From Alistipes sp. (GTDB taxonomy: Bacteria; Bacteroidota; Bacteroidia; Bacteroidales; Rikenellaceae), in assembly GCA_017559615.1 (NCBI GenBank), contig JAFYRB010000012.1:1-15820 (forward strand): a DNA stretch of 15,820 nucleotides. The letters run 5' to 3'. Below, piece after piece: positions 1 through 7,259 of this stretch (positions are counted from its first letter, which is position 1; each line of letters opens with the position of its first letter). A model generated the notes under the pieces. The model did no database searches. It was not told the origin of the DNA and worked only from the letters and a program-made list of their open reading frames with translations. Position numbers and translations under genes: made by a program.

Positions 1-518
1 CCACATAGGGTGTTATTTCCGAGCTTTGCAACATTCAGAAGGTAGTATTTGAAGTCCAATACATCTGCGTTTGTAAGTTGATTGACTGGTTTATTAGCTA
101 CTGCCTTTTTGAACTTATCAACTACTAAACAGTATTTATTATATGTAGTGGTATCTATATCGTGACCTATTTTGCACTGCTCCAAGCGTAGAAAATCTGA
201 GAATAAGTCATAGAGCATATACTGCTTAACAGTAAATCCATTCTTTATATACTCGATTATCTGCTTTGGTGTGGGGGCTATGCCCCTACATACAGAGTCT
301 GCATAGAAATCGGTAATTTTTGTTCTTACAGAGTTACAATACTGCTGAATAGGATTAGGTTGTTTACTTCTCAGTAATTTTGGGAACTGATTAGGTTCAC
401 TTTTGATGTCCAGAAGGGTTGTGGCACGCTGACCATCGACATTTACCCAGACTTGGATTGGGCTTTGTCCCGATTTGTTTTTACGACTTTTTACACACGC
501 AAAACTGACACTTAGCAT
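1..518 (-). CDS. Tyrosine recombinase/integrase, N-terminal part (cut by window edge)
   Basis: I read about 172 codons without a stop from an ATG at 518 leftwards off the window. The product starts MLSVSFACVKSRKNKSG and has the layout of Bacteroidetes tyrosine integrases. First comes a short beta-rich arm-type DNA-binding segment (residues about 1-45, with PIQVWVNVDGQRATTLL). A helical SAM-like core-binding domain follows (about 95-165, with LFSDFLRLEQ, TYNKYCLVVDKFKKAV and NQLTNADVLDFKYYLL). The catalytic domain (R-H-R-Y) would lie left of base 1 and cannot be checked. The gene is visibly more AT-rich than the housekeeping genes to the right, as expected for a mobile element. Its start faces tRNA-His 171 bases away, which fits an element integrated at that tRNA. 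It could also be a remnant. The family assignment rests on domain layout, not on catalytic residues. Confidence 0.75.
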   Translation of the reverse strand, partial: MLSVSFACVKSRKNKSGQSPIQVWVNVDGQRATTLLDIKSEPNQFPKLLRSKQPNPIQQYCNSVRTKITDFYADSVCRGIAPTPKQIIEYIKNGFTVKQYMLYDLFSDFLRLEQCKIGHDIDTTTYNKYCLVVDKFKKAVANKPVNQLTNADVLDFKYYLLNVAKLGNNTLC

Positions 519-549
519 AACGATTTGGCAATTAACGGTTTACAATGCT

Positions 550-600
550 TTTGCAAACGATTTTGCCTCATCCGATTTTGTTTGCATATTTGTTTGCAAA
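550..600. repeat. Inverted TTTGCAAAC repeats with GTTTGCA and CGATTTT direct repeats
   Basis: TTTGCAAAC at 550-558 is matched by its inverse GTTTGCAAA at 592-600. Within this span CGATTTT occurs twice (558-564 and 573-579) and GTTTGCA twice (580-586 and 592-598). The cluster sits directly upstream of the integrase start. Short repeats in this position are typical of arm-type binding sites for tyrosine integrases or excisionases, but that role is inferred. Confidence 0.45.
562..592 (+). promoter_or_regulatory. Near-consensus Bacteroides promoter aimed at the partial tRNA copy
   Basis: TTTG at 562-565 is followed after 19 bases by CATATTTG at 585-592. This is one mismatch from the Bacteroides -7 element TAnnTTTG. 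The predicted transcription start, about 597-599, falls right where the tRNA-like sequence begins at 600. Similarity to consensus could be accidental in this AT-rich region. Confidence 0.35.
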
Positions 601-631
601 TGTAGCTCAGTCGGTTAGAGTAATGGATTGT
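600..631 (+). repeat. Inverted partial copy of tRNA-His 5' half (positions 5-35)
   Basis: Bases 600-622 match tRNA-His residues 5-26 (D-arm and flanks) exactly over 23 bases. After two changed bases (623-624), GGATTGT at 625-631 matches residues 29-35. The match stops inside the anticodon. The copy lies on the plus strand, opposite to the intact tRNA gene on the minus strand (689-763). It lacks the acceptor 5' strand, the T-arm and the 3' half, so it cannot be a working tRNA. It may be an attachment-site relic, because many integrases cross over in the anticodon loop, or the body of a small tRNA-like RNA. Confidence 0.8.
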
Positions 632-641
632 AAATAACAAA

Positions 642-682
642 AAAATCAGTCAGAACTTGCGTATCTGACTGATTTTCTGCTT
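642..682. terminator. Bidirectional hairpin terminator of tRNA-His
   Basis: AAAATCAGTCAGA (642-654) and TCTGACTGATTTT (664-676) form a perfect 13-bp stem around a 9-base loop. Read on the minus strand it starts about a dozen bases after the mature tRNA-His 3' end and finishes in a run of seven T, a textbook intrinsic terminator. On the plus strand it is followed by a broken T-rich stretch (TTTT then TTTTT), so it could also stop transcription arriving from the partial tRNA copy. Confidence 0.8.
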
Positions 683-688
683 TTTAGG

Positions 689-763
689 GGTGGAAGATGG
701 GATTCGAACCCACGACCTTAGGAACCACAATCCTCTACTCTAACCGACTGAGCTACATCCACC
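689..763 (-). tRNA. tRNA-His (anticodon GTG)
   Basis: Read on the minus strand, G-1 at 763 pairs with discriminator C73 at 689, the hallmark of bacterial tRNA-His. The D-stem GCTC/GAGT, anticodon loop TTGTGGT (anticodon GTG) and T-arm GTGGG-TTCGAAT-CCCAT are all clear. CCA is not encoded: the bases after C73 read CCT. Two stem positions do not pair as read, U6/U67 in the acceptor and G27/A43 at the top of the anticodon stem. I cannot tell whether these are normal for this lineage. It has its own promoter at 791-821 and terminator at 642-676. Confidence 0.95.
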
Positions 764-790
764 ATTTCGATTCGGTTATCAAATCGGGTG

Positions 791-821
791 CAAATATACG
801 CACTTTTTTCTATTATGCAAA
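791..821 (-). promoter_or_regulatory. tRNA-His promoter, Bacteroides type
   Basis: On the minus strand, TTTG (818-821) is followed after 19 bases by TATATTTG (798 down to 791), a perfect TAnnTTTG -7 element. This gives a start about 786, with a 5' leader of roughly 20 bases before the tRNA. Confidence 0.75.
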
Positions 822-877
822 ATTTTCACTAACTATTTTTGAAATATTTTCGATAATTTTTCTTAAGTACCACAAAA

Positions 878-2038
878 TCAGGCACACTCGCTCTTTACAG
901 GAAACTTCTCCGCGAAAAATGCAAGACAAATATAGAGAACCGACAGCACCACAAGAGTTACAATATCGGTCATAACATTGCCAAGTGAGGCGCCCGCAGT
1001 GCCAATATTGACATAAGCATTCACGGCACTACTGCTTGGAAACACCCGACCGAGGAGATGCAACCACTCGGGGAATGCCTCCTTGGGGTACGAAACACCC
1101 GCAAGAAGGAGTATCGGGATGGAACTCCAGAGTAGCAACATAAGTGGCGCCTCGCGCTTCGAGAAGAGGTGCGAGAGCGAAATGCCAAGAGCGACTGAAG
1201 CGGTGATATAGAGCGTAAATACAACTACCACATCAACCGTTCGACCTTCATAAGGAAAGCCAAATATCGGCCATAATATACCTAAAATTATAATTAAGTT
1301 AACACCATATATTATCAAGTATGTCAATATTTTAGCAAATACATCAATTATAATACTTGCATTAGGTACGGGCATCTTTTTACGCCTTACGCCAAGCATC
1401 GCCAAACCAATGAGAAGAGTCTGCTGAATAACCACAACTACAATCGACGGCATAACAAATGAGCCGTAACCCATAGCGGAATTATGCAGCACGTGCTCCT
1501 CATACTCAACAGGCTGAATAATAGCCGCAGCCTCTACATCATCCACACCCCTCGCCACCATACGCATAGCCTCAATCGTTGCGCCATCCGTGAGAGCATC
1601 TTTTGTTGCCTGCTCAAGAACTTGACGATATAGAAGCAGATGGCTACCATCGAGTATTGTTGCAATATTCGCCTGCTTCCCCGAAAGCAAATCATCTTCA
1701 AAACCATTGGGAATCACCACGATACCAAATACTTTCCGCTCATAGAAAAGTCTCCGTGCCTCATCTACACTCGCCATTTCATAACACACCGCGGTATTTG
1801 GCCCTGACGATAAACCATTTATCAGCTCTCTACTCGAAGGTGTTTTATCGCTATCCACTACCGCAACTGCAACATTTTCAACCACCTCTTTCCCGTACGC
1901 AAGGGAGTATATCGTAGTATATATTAGCATCGCAAAAACAATGATTAGAAGCACCCCTCCGTCGGAGAAAATCATCCCAAATTCATTGCGTATTGAGGAT
2001 AGCAAACCCACTCTATTTGTTGATGTTACATCGTTCAT
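878..2038 (-). CDS. ABC-2 type transporter permease (second of the pair)
   Basis: This is an inner-membrane permease of the ABC-2 family (YbhR/YhhJ-like, about 370-390 residues; this one has 386). One membrane helix lies near residues 28-46. A large periplasmic domain follows (about 50-190, starting VAVAVVDSDKTPSSRELI). A block of about five hydrophobic helices runs from residue 195 to the end, including IVVVVIQQTLLIGLAMLGV and PLMLLLWSSIPILLLAGVSYP. The ATG lies one base after the TGA of the preceding permease, so translation is almost certainly coupled and the two probably form a heterodimer. Within the tolC-hlyD-permease-permease operon it would form the export channel. It has no nucleotide-binding domain of its own. 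I see no hairpin terminator between its stop and tRNA-His. Confidence 0.88.
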   Translation of the reverse strand: MNDVTSTNRVGLLSSIRNEFGMIFSDGGVLLIIVFAMLIYTTIYSLAYGKEVVENVAVAVVDSDKTPSSRELINGLSSGPNTAVCYEMASVDEARRLFYERKVFGIVVIPNGFEDDLLSGKQANIATILDGSHLLLYRQVLEQATKDALTDGATIEAMRMVARGVDDVEAAAIIQPVEYEEHVLHNSAMGYGSFVMPSIVVVVIQQTLLIGLAMLGVRRKKMPVPNASIIIDVFAKILTYLIIYGVNLIIILGILWPIFGFPYEGRTVDVVVVFTLYITASVALGISLSHLFSKREAPLMLLLWSSIPILLLAGVSYPKEAFPEWLHLLGRVFPSSSAVNAYVNIGTAGASLGNVMTDIVTLVVLSVLYICLAFFAEKFPVKSECA

Positions 2039-2039
2039 A

Positions 2040-3215
2040 TCAACCTCTTTCCCAATATTGTTTATCGGCTACCACCCTATTCAATCTTCGCCATATTACA
2101 AATGGCAAAACAAAGAAAACAGCCATTGTACACAACTTCGAAACATCGTAATCGATTGGCACTCCGAGCATCATTTGATCTATAAAAATATCGCTAAAAT
2201 ACCCAAGCGGGAAGAGTTTCGATATGGGTTGTATCCACTCGAACATTGCAGTTACGGGAAATGTAAGTCCCGAAAATGTAAATGCCATAACGGCATAGCC
2301 TCCACCCAGCGAGAGCGCTAACCGAAGATTTGAAGTTAGTGTCACAATAAATATCGCAACAGACTGATATGCAAGAATAAACATCACACTACCTAATGTT
2401 AATATTAGGTAATTTCCCGCACACTGCATACCCATTACCACAATCAATACAAAGAGTATAACCTGCACCATAATGCTCATAATAATCGTAACCGGCAGCA
2501 ACTTTCCTATTACCGCCGCAAGCAGAGAGCCATTCGCAGTTTGCAACCACTCCGAGGCGGATGCGTATCTCAATTCTCGCCCCAAGGCGTATGTTGTAGC
2601 AACAATCGTAAGGATAACTACACCCATAAACATAAACAACGGAGCGAGGTAATAACCATAGTTAAGGTATGGGTTTGCCACAATGTTACTGTGGATGTTA
2701 ATAGGCATTATCTCAACCATCGCTTCACTATAACCAACGCCCATAGATTGCAGTTTATTAAGTGATATTCCCGCAGAAAATGTCATTATCACTTGCTGGA
2801 TATTTTCGCTTATAACACCCTCTGCAGATATGTTCGTACCCAGAGTGTAACACTCCACCTTCGCCACCACCCCGCCATAAATATCCGCCTCGAAACTATC
2901 AGGAATATAAATAATGGCAACCGCATCTCCATCAAGCATCAATCTCTCCGCCTCGGCTATGGATTCCACCTCAAAAGCCACCTCTACACCTCTTGTAGCA
3001 TCCATCATCTCGAGGAGCTGCCTCGACATTGGCGAGTGGCTCTTATCTACAACTACAATTGGTAAATCGGTTATCTCACCGCTATAAAACATCACCGTAA
3101 AGAAGAGTATCATCACGCTGGGGATGATGAACATAACGGCACGATATAGCCTATTATTAACCACCTCACGTAGTTCTCGCTTAAACGATAATAATATACT
3201 ATCTATTAAATACAT
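2040..3215 (-). CDS. ABC-2 type transporter permease (first of the pair)
   Basis: This 391-residue protein is a paralogue of the downstream permease. It has an N-terminal helix (about 25-45, VMFIIPSVMILFFTVMFY) and a periplasmic domain opening with LPIVVVDKSHSPMSRQLLE, matching the VVDSDKTPSSRE region of its partner. A C-terminal set of helices starts near residue 190 (YYLAPLFMFMGVVILTIVATT). The family moves hydrophobic compounds, drugs or bile-salt-like molecules out of the cell with a membrane fusion protein and TolC, but the substrate here cannot be read from sequence. The start ATG at 3215 lies 8 bases after the hlyD-like stop, with an A/T-rich leader. It probably pairs with the next permease. 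No Walker motifs are present. Confidence 0.88.
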   Translation of the reverse strand: MYLIDSILLSFKRELREVVNNRLYRAVMFIIPSVMILFFTVMFYSGEITDLPIVVVDKSHSPMSRQLLEMMDATRGVEVAFEVESIAEAERLMLDGDAVAIIYIPDSFEADIYGGVVAKVECYTLGTNISAEGVISENIQQVIMTFSAGISLNKLQSMGVGYSEAMVEIMPINIHSNIVANPYLNYGYYLAPLFMFMGVVILTIVATTYALGRELRYASASEWLQTANGSLLAAVIGKLLPVTIIMSIMVQVILFVLIVVMGMQCAGNYLILTLGSVMFILAYQSVAIFIVTLTSNLRLALSLGGGYAVMAFTFSGLTFPVTAMFEWIQPISKLFPLGYFSDIFIDQMMLGVPIDYDVSKLCTMAVFFVLPFVIWRRLNRVVADKQYWERG

Positions 3216-3223
3216 ATAGTATA

Positions 3224-4210
3224 TTACTTAATGTTATTTACAACTATGCTCATACCAGGTAAAATAGCGACATTCTTATCCTTTGCGCGGGCGTGAACTT
3301 CGAATGTACGGATGTCAAATCCTCCGCGAGCACGCGTAGCACTCCACGTAGCGAAGCTCGCTTCGGCAGCCATATAACTCACCTCAAACTCGGCCTTTTC
3401 ATCAAGGGCAGGTATATAACAATCAAGCGTAGTACCATTGGTAACACCTCGCAAATCACTCTCCTTAATATTGAATACCACCCACATATCGTCCAAATCG
3501 AGAATTGTAACTACTGGATACCCCGCAGAAATAAGCTCACCAGGCTCGGAAATAACATTTGAAACACGCCCCGTAATTGGTGCATAGACCTTGGCATCAC
3601 GCAAGTAGGCCTCCACCTCATTTACAGCACCCTGCGCCTCTCGCACCTTTGCAGCCACAGCCATACGTTGTTCTCTTGTAGCACCCTCCACAGCCATATC
3701 ATACTCCGCTTTCGCTGCCTTTGTAGCGGCTGCCATAGCCTCGAAGTTTGCCAAAGCCTCATCATATTGCTGACGCGACACAACACCCTTATCATACAGA
3801 TTCTTAATACGATAGAAGCTCTTTTGCGCCAACTCCTCACCCGCCTTCGCTCTCTGCCACATATTACGCGCCGCCGTAATCTCCTCCTTACGCACGCCAC
3901 GTTCTACCTCAAGATTAAGTGCTTCGGCCGCAGCCTCCAATGCCGCCACCTGCTGCAGCTTCGCATCGAGTTCCGGAGTGGAAATCGTGTATAGCAACTC
4001 GCCCTTCTCCACCCAATCACCCTCACGCACAAAGAGCGAGTCGATGCGTCCCGCCAGTTTCGAAGATGCACGATAGGTTCTACACTCAACAACGCCCTCA
4101 ATAACCACGCGATTCAAGTTGCGAAGATACCGCCATAGGAAGATACCACACATTATTATCAACAACACCGCAATAATGATATAAATAGTATGTTTTAGAT
4201 TAATTTTCAT
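3224..4210 (-). CDS. HlyD-family membrane fusion protein (periplasmic adaptor)
   Basis: This 328-residue adaptor has an N-terminal membrane anchor (about 8-28, TIYIIIAVLLIIMCGIFLW) and no lipobox. The first half of the biotinyl-lipoyl-like domain follows (about 50-70, GRIDSLFVREGDWVEKGELL). A long Ala/Glu-rich alpha-helical hairpin (about 75-200) should reach the TolC partner. The second half-lipoyl and beta-barrel part (VYAPITGRVSNVISEPGE, then VVTILDLDDMWVVFNIKE) follows. The closest known architecture is YbhG/EmrA-like. It bridges the ABC-2 permeases to the outer-membrane channel. It is second in the operon, 27 bases after the tolC-like stop and 8 before the next start. The assignment is firm at family level; the substrate is unknown. 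Confidence 0.92.
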   Translation of the reverse strand: MKINLKHTIYIIIAVLLIIMCGIFLWRYLRNLNRVVIEGVVECRTYRASSKLAGRIDSLFVREGDWVEKGELLYTISTPELDAKLQQVAALEAAAEALNLEVERGVRKEEITAARNMWQRAKAGEELAQKSFYRIKNLYDKGVVSRQQYDEALANFEAMAAATKAAKAEYDMAVEGATREQRMAVAAKVREAQGAVNEVEAYLRDAKVYAPITGRVSNVISEPGELISAGYPVVTILDLDDMWVVFNIKESDLRGVTNGTTLDCYIPALDEKAEFEVSYMAAEASFATWSATRARGGFDIRTFEVHARAKDKNVAILPGMSIVVNNIK

Positions 4211-4237
4211 TTGATTACAAGTTTTATATAAACTATT

Positions 4238-5695
4238 TTATATATCCACCTTTAGGCTATTACTCATATATTTTAGGAACGTACCGCTTAACCCCGAAGC
4301 CTCTAAAAGGCGAGCCAGAGCGAGGCAATTTTCATATACGGCATTGAGATACTCAACCTTTGCCGCCACTACCTCCACACAGGCATCCATCAGCTCCGAG
4401 GCCGCTACAACGCCCTCCACAAAACCCTCATTCGCAGAGTAATAATATGTCTCGGCAAGAGCAATTGCTTGCTTTGCAGCAGTAATATTTGCCAACGTAT
4501 TTTCAAATGTATAATACTCTTTTTCAACAAGTAACATTATTTCACTTTGAGTATTTTCGACATACTCTTCTACACTCCGCAATTCGCTCTTTGCAGCCTT
4601 ATACCTATACTCCTTGCCAAGACCATCAAATAACGGAATACGAATACCAACACCTATGCTCCATCGCGGGATAGAACTATTTAGTTGATAGTTGTAAATA
4701 TTTCCAGCACCCATTGCCACAACCTCGGGAAGTAGCGCAGCACGAGCCAAGCGAACACCCTCCTCGGAGAGTTGCTTACCGAGTCGTGCCTCACATAGAA
4801 TTGGGTTAAGCGAAGATGCCATATCAGAGTAGTAATCAACACTATAAATATTGTTACATAGAAAAATTCTATCTATCGGATTTATGCCCTCATCCACCCC
4901 AACTGCACTATTTAGCGCAAGCTCGGCGACGTGCAGTTTATTATTAGCATCCATCAAGTCGCGTTCCGCTTCAGCGAGTTTGTACTGCATAAACACAACG
5001 GCACTATGTGCTGCAACACCCTCCTTTTCCATCTCCATAACATCAGAAAGATGTTTGAATATAGCATCTCGCGCCTCTGTCCTCACCTCGCAAAGATGCT
5101 GCGCCACGACAACCCCGAAGTAGCGCTCAACAAGCTCCGTAAGTAATCTACTCTCCACAGCATCAAGGCTATAAGTTGCGGCATCTAAAGTGATACGTGC
5201 AGCGCGATTGGCAATATTTATACGTCCACCCATATAGATTGGCACCGTAAGCGATGCTCCGACAACACCCACAAAGCGTTTCTGGAGCGTATACCGCCAA
5301 TCGAGCGAGCGCAGTGGTTCGAGACCCGAATTAAGAAGCGAAGCTACATCCGAGGAGAGTAGCCCACTCTTCACGCCCTCGCTAATCAGCTGATTTACCG
5401 CCTGCGTCACAACACCCTTCGCGCCACCAAAATCTATATCCACATCCTTCTGCATAAGTGCTACCGAGCCAACGATATCAATCTTTGGCCACCGCAAACC
5501 CTTTGCAGCACGCAACTCATTATAAGCAGCATCAACACTATATTGCTCACTTTTAATAAGTTTACTATTCTCGAGCATCGTCAAAAGCGCCTTCTCGAAG
5601 CTCATATCCTGCTGTGCTACAACGGGACTTATGCCAAGCAAAATAAATATTAGTACACACCATCTCATCGCTTTACTTTTTCTGTTTAAGCCCAT
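4238..5695 (-). CDS. TolC-family outer-membrane efflux protein
   Basis: This is an outer-membrane/periplasmic channel of the TolC/OEP family, about 485 residues, within the usual range. It has a signal peptide (WCVLIFILLGISPVVAQQ, cleavage near Ala-Gln-Gln). Two repeats of long helices separated by beta strands follow, with the typical GASLTVPIYMGGRINIANRAAR and VGIRIPLFDGLGKEYRYKAAK strand-to-helix transitions. It is the first gene of the export operon. There are two credible starts: ATG at 5695 (gives MGLNRKSKAMRWC) and ATG at 5668 (gives MRWCVL). A -7-like box at 5709-5716 would put transcription start about 5704, leaving only about 9 bases before 5695. The 5668 start has an A-rich leader, so it may be the real one. 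I keep 5695 because the extra residues give a normal basic n-region. Confidence 0.9.
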   Translation of the reverse strand: MGLNRKSKAMRWCVLIFILLGISPVVAQQDMSFEKALLTMLENSKLIKSEQYSVDAAYNELRAAKGLRWPKIDIVGSVALMQKDVDIDFGGAKGVVTQAVNQLISEGVKSGLLSSDVASLLNSGLEPLRSLDWRYTLQKRFVGVVGASLTVPIYMGGRINIANRAARITLDAATYSLDAVESRLLTELVERYFGVVVAQHLCEVRTEARDAIFKHLSDVMEMEKEGVAAHSAVVFMQYKLAEAERDLMDANNKLHVAELALNSAVGVDEGINPIDRIFLCNNIYSVDYYSDMASSLNPILCEARLGKQLSEEGVRLARAALLPEVVAMGAGNIYNYQLNSSIPRWSIGVGIRIPLFDGLGKEYRYKAAKSELRSVEEYVENTQSEIMLLVEKEYYTFENTLANITAAKQAIALAETYYYSANEGFVEGVVAASELMDACVEVVAAKVEYLNAVYENCLALARLLEASGLSGTFLKYMSNSLKVDI

Positions 5696-5708
5696 CAAAT
5701 ATCGCGCA

Positions 5709-5716
5709 CAAAGATA
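5709..5716 (-). promoter_or_regulatory. Putative -7 element of the efflux operon
   Basis: Minus-strand TATCTTTG is a perfect TAnnTTTG match just upstream of the tolC-like gene. I do not find a TTTG at the expected -33 spacing, so the site may need an activator or may be fortuitous. It bears on the start choice of the tolC-like gene. Confidence 0.5.
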
Positions 5717-5807
5717 CCTCTACGCAGAAAAAATTATTTCCTCGCTTTTGGCATATAACTTGTTCGGAGTCGATGTGAATTCATTTTTTAACTAAAAAAC
5801 GTTGTTT

Positions 5808-7124
5808 ATGAAACGAATTAGACTTATCATTGCATCGATTCTTGGGTTGGCCATTGGCTCATCAACCCTATTTGCACAGAGTATATACTACGAGGTGGAG
5901 GAGTATACGCCGACGGTATATATGACAATTAAGGATAAGAAGGCCTGTGAAACTCACCACCAGAAGGTTGTCGACGACTTCACCGAGACACATCGTCACG
6001 GCTTCCAGCAGGCTGCAAATCCACAGTTTATCTTCTCCACGCAGGATAATAAGTTTGCGTTGGGTATTGGTGGCTTCGTGAATCTCCGCACAAGCTACGA
6101 TTTCGACGGCGCGATGGGCAACATCGACTTTATCCCCTACGATATTCCAATGTCGAAGGGTTACGCAAATCGCCAGCGTGTGATGATGGACGCCTCGACA
6201 TCTCGCCTATTCCTCAAGGCTATTGTTAAAAATGAGATGCTTGGCCGCGTGGTCATCTACACCGATATGGATTTCCGTGGTGGCGAGCAGTTCTCCTATC
6301 TTCCACGTCTCCGCTCGGCGTATGTTAGCTTCAAGGGTTTGACCATCGGTCGTGACGTAACAACCTTCTGCGACCTTAACGCAGCACCTATGACCGTTGA
6401 CTTCCAGGGCCCTAATGCCTATAACTTCGCCTTCAACGAGATGATACGCTATGAGTACAACTTCTTCCACAACCACTTCACAGTTGGTGTAGCAGCCGAG
6501 ATGCCATCGGTTAATGGCACTTATGGCGAACACTACTCGCCTATCTACCAGCGCGTACCAGATGGTATTGCTTACTTGCAGTATGCGTGGGGCGAGAATC
6601 GCTCAAGCCACATCCGTGTATCGGGCGTAATACGCGATATGTACCTTCATAACAACCACACTGGCGAGAACACCACACAGCTCGGTTGGGGCGTTCAGTT
6701 AAGTGGTCATATCGACATTGGTCGCTGGGTTGATCTCTATATGAATGGTGTATATGGCAAGGGCATAACCCCTTATATTCAGGACCTTTCAGGCTCGCCT
6801 TACGACTTTGCTTACAATCCACAGAACCCTCTACGTATGCAGACAATGCCTATGTGGGGCTGGCAGGCAGCGGCGCAGTTCAACATCATCCCTGGTCGCG
6901 TGTGGATGGCGGGCGGTTACTCACAGGTAGGTCTTGAGAAGAACAATGGTTATATCTCGGCAAATGAGTACCACCGCGGACAGTATGTCTTTGCAAATGC
7001 CTTCTGCAAGGCTACGAAGAATCTAACCTTTGCAGTTGAGTACCTCTACGGCTCACGCAAGGATATGGATGACTCGAAGAACCACGCCAACAGATTGAGC
7101 ATTATGGCGCAGTACAACTTCTAA
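5808..7124 (+). CDS. Outer-membrane beta-barrel porin (DcaP-like)
   Basis: This 438-residue exported protein has a signal peptide (MKRIRLIIASILGLAIGSSTLFAQ). An N-terminal segment of about 50 residues rich in charge and His precedes a long run of alternating aromatic/polar strands, ending in YNF. A C-terminal aromatic residue is the usual barrel-assembly signal. GGFVNLRTSYDFD and the block with LRSAYVSFKGLTIGRDVTTF plus the Asp/Pro loop resemble DcaP/OprP-type porins, where these residues line the pore. It probably admits small solutes; the specificity is unknown. A TTG six bases upstream would also be in frame, but the ATG at 5808 gives a clean signal peptide and follows an A/T-rich leader. 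It is divergent from the efflux operon, and a strong terminator closes it. I see no convincing promoter. Confidence 0.8.
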   Translation: MKRIRLIIASILGLAIGSSTLFAQSIYYEVEEYTPTVYMTIKDKKACETHHQKVVDDFTETHRHGFQQAANPQFIFSTQDNKFALGIGGFVNLRTSYDFDGAMGNIDFIPYDIPMSKGYANRQRVMMDASTSRLFLKAIVKNEMLGRVVIYTDMDFRGGEQFSYLPRLRSAYVSFKGLTIGRDVTTFCDLNAAPMTVDFQGPNAYNFAFNEMIRYEYNFFHNHFTVGVAAEMPSVNGTYGEHYSPIYQRVPDGIAYLQYAWGENRSSHIRVSGVIRDMYLHNNHTGENTTQLGWGVQLSGHIDIGRWVDLYMNGVYGKGITPYIQDLSGSPYDFAYNPQNPLRMQTMPMWGWQAAAQFNIIPGRVWMAGGYSQVGLEKNNGYISANEYHRGQYVFANAFCKATKNLTFAVEYLYGSRKDMDDSKNHANRLSIMAQYNF

Positions 7125-7147
7125 TAGGTTGCTATAAAATAGGTATT

Positions 7148-7182
7148 CGGGCGTATGCGATTATGTATACGCCCGTTTTTTT
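7148..7182 (+). terminator. Intrinsic terminator after the porin gene
   Basis: CGGGCGTAT (7148-7156) and ATACGCCCG (7167-7175) form a perfect 9-bp GC-rich stem with a 10-base loop, followed by seven T (7176-7182). Confidence 0.92.
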
Positions 7183-7183
7183 G

Positions 7184-7191
7184 TATATTTG
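7184..7191 (+). promoter_or_regulatory. Putative -7 element of the sigma-factor operon
   Basis: TATATTTG is a perfect TAnnTTTG match that begins two bases after the porin terminator's T run. Its -33 region would lie inside the terminator hairpin, where I see no TTTG. The implied leader to the TTG start at 7260 is about 60 bases. Confidence 0.5.
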
Positions 7192-7259
7192 TATTCGAGA
7201 TGTTACAAAATTCGCAGTTGTACGTTCTATAAGTAGAAGAGACAAAAACAGAAAATAAC

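Noticed and set aside
787..806. GTGC/GCAC hairpin followed by six T on the plus strand
   Set aside because: The stem is only 4 bp, no plus-strand gene ends there, and the bases are better explained as the tRNA-His promoter.
697..975. Plus-strand open frame of 92 codons over the tRNA-His region
   Set aside because: It runs antisense through tRNA-His, its promoter and the end of the permease gene, and the product has no family features.
5802..5807. TTG start six bases ahead of the porin ATG
   Set aside because: The ATG at 5808 gives a standard signal peptide and the extra two residues add nothing.
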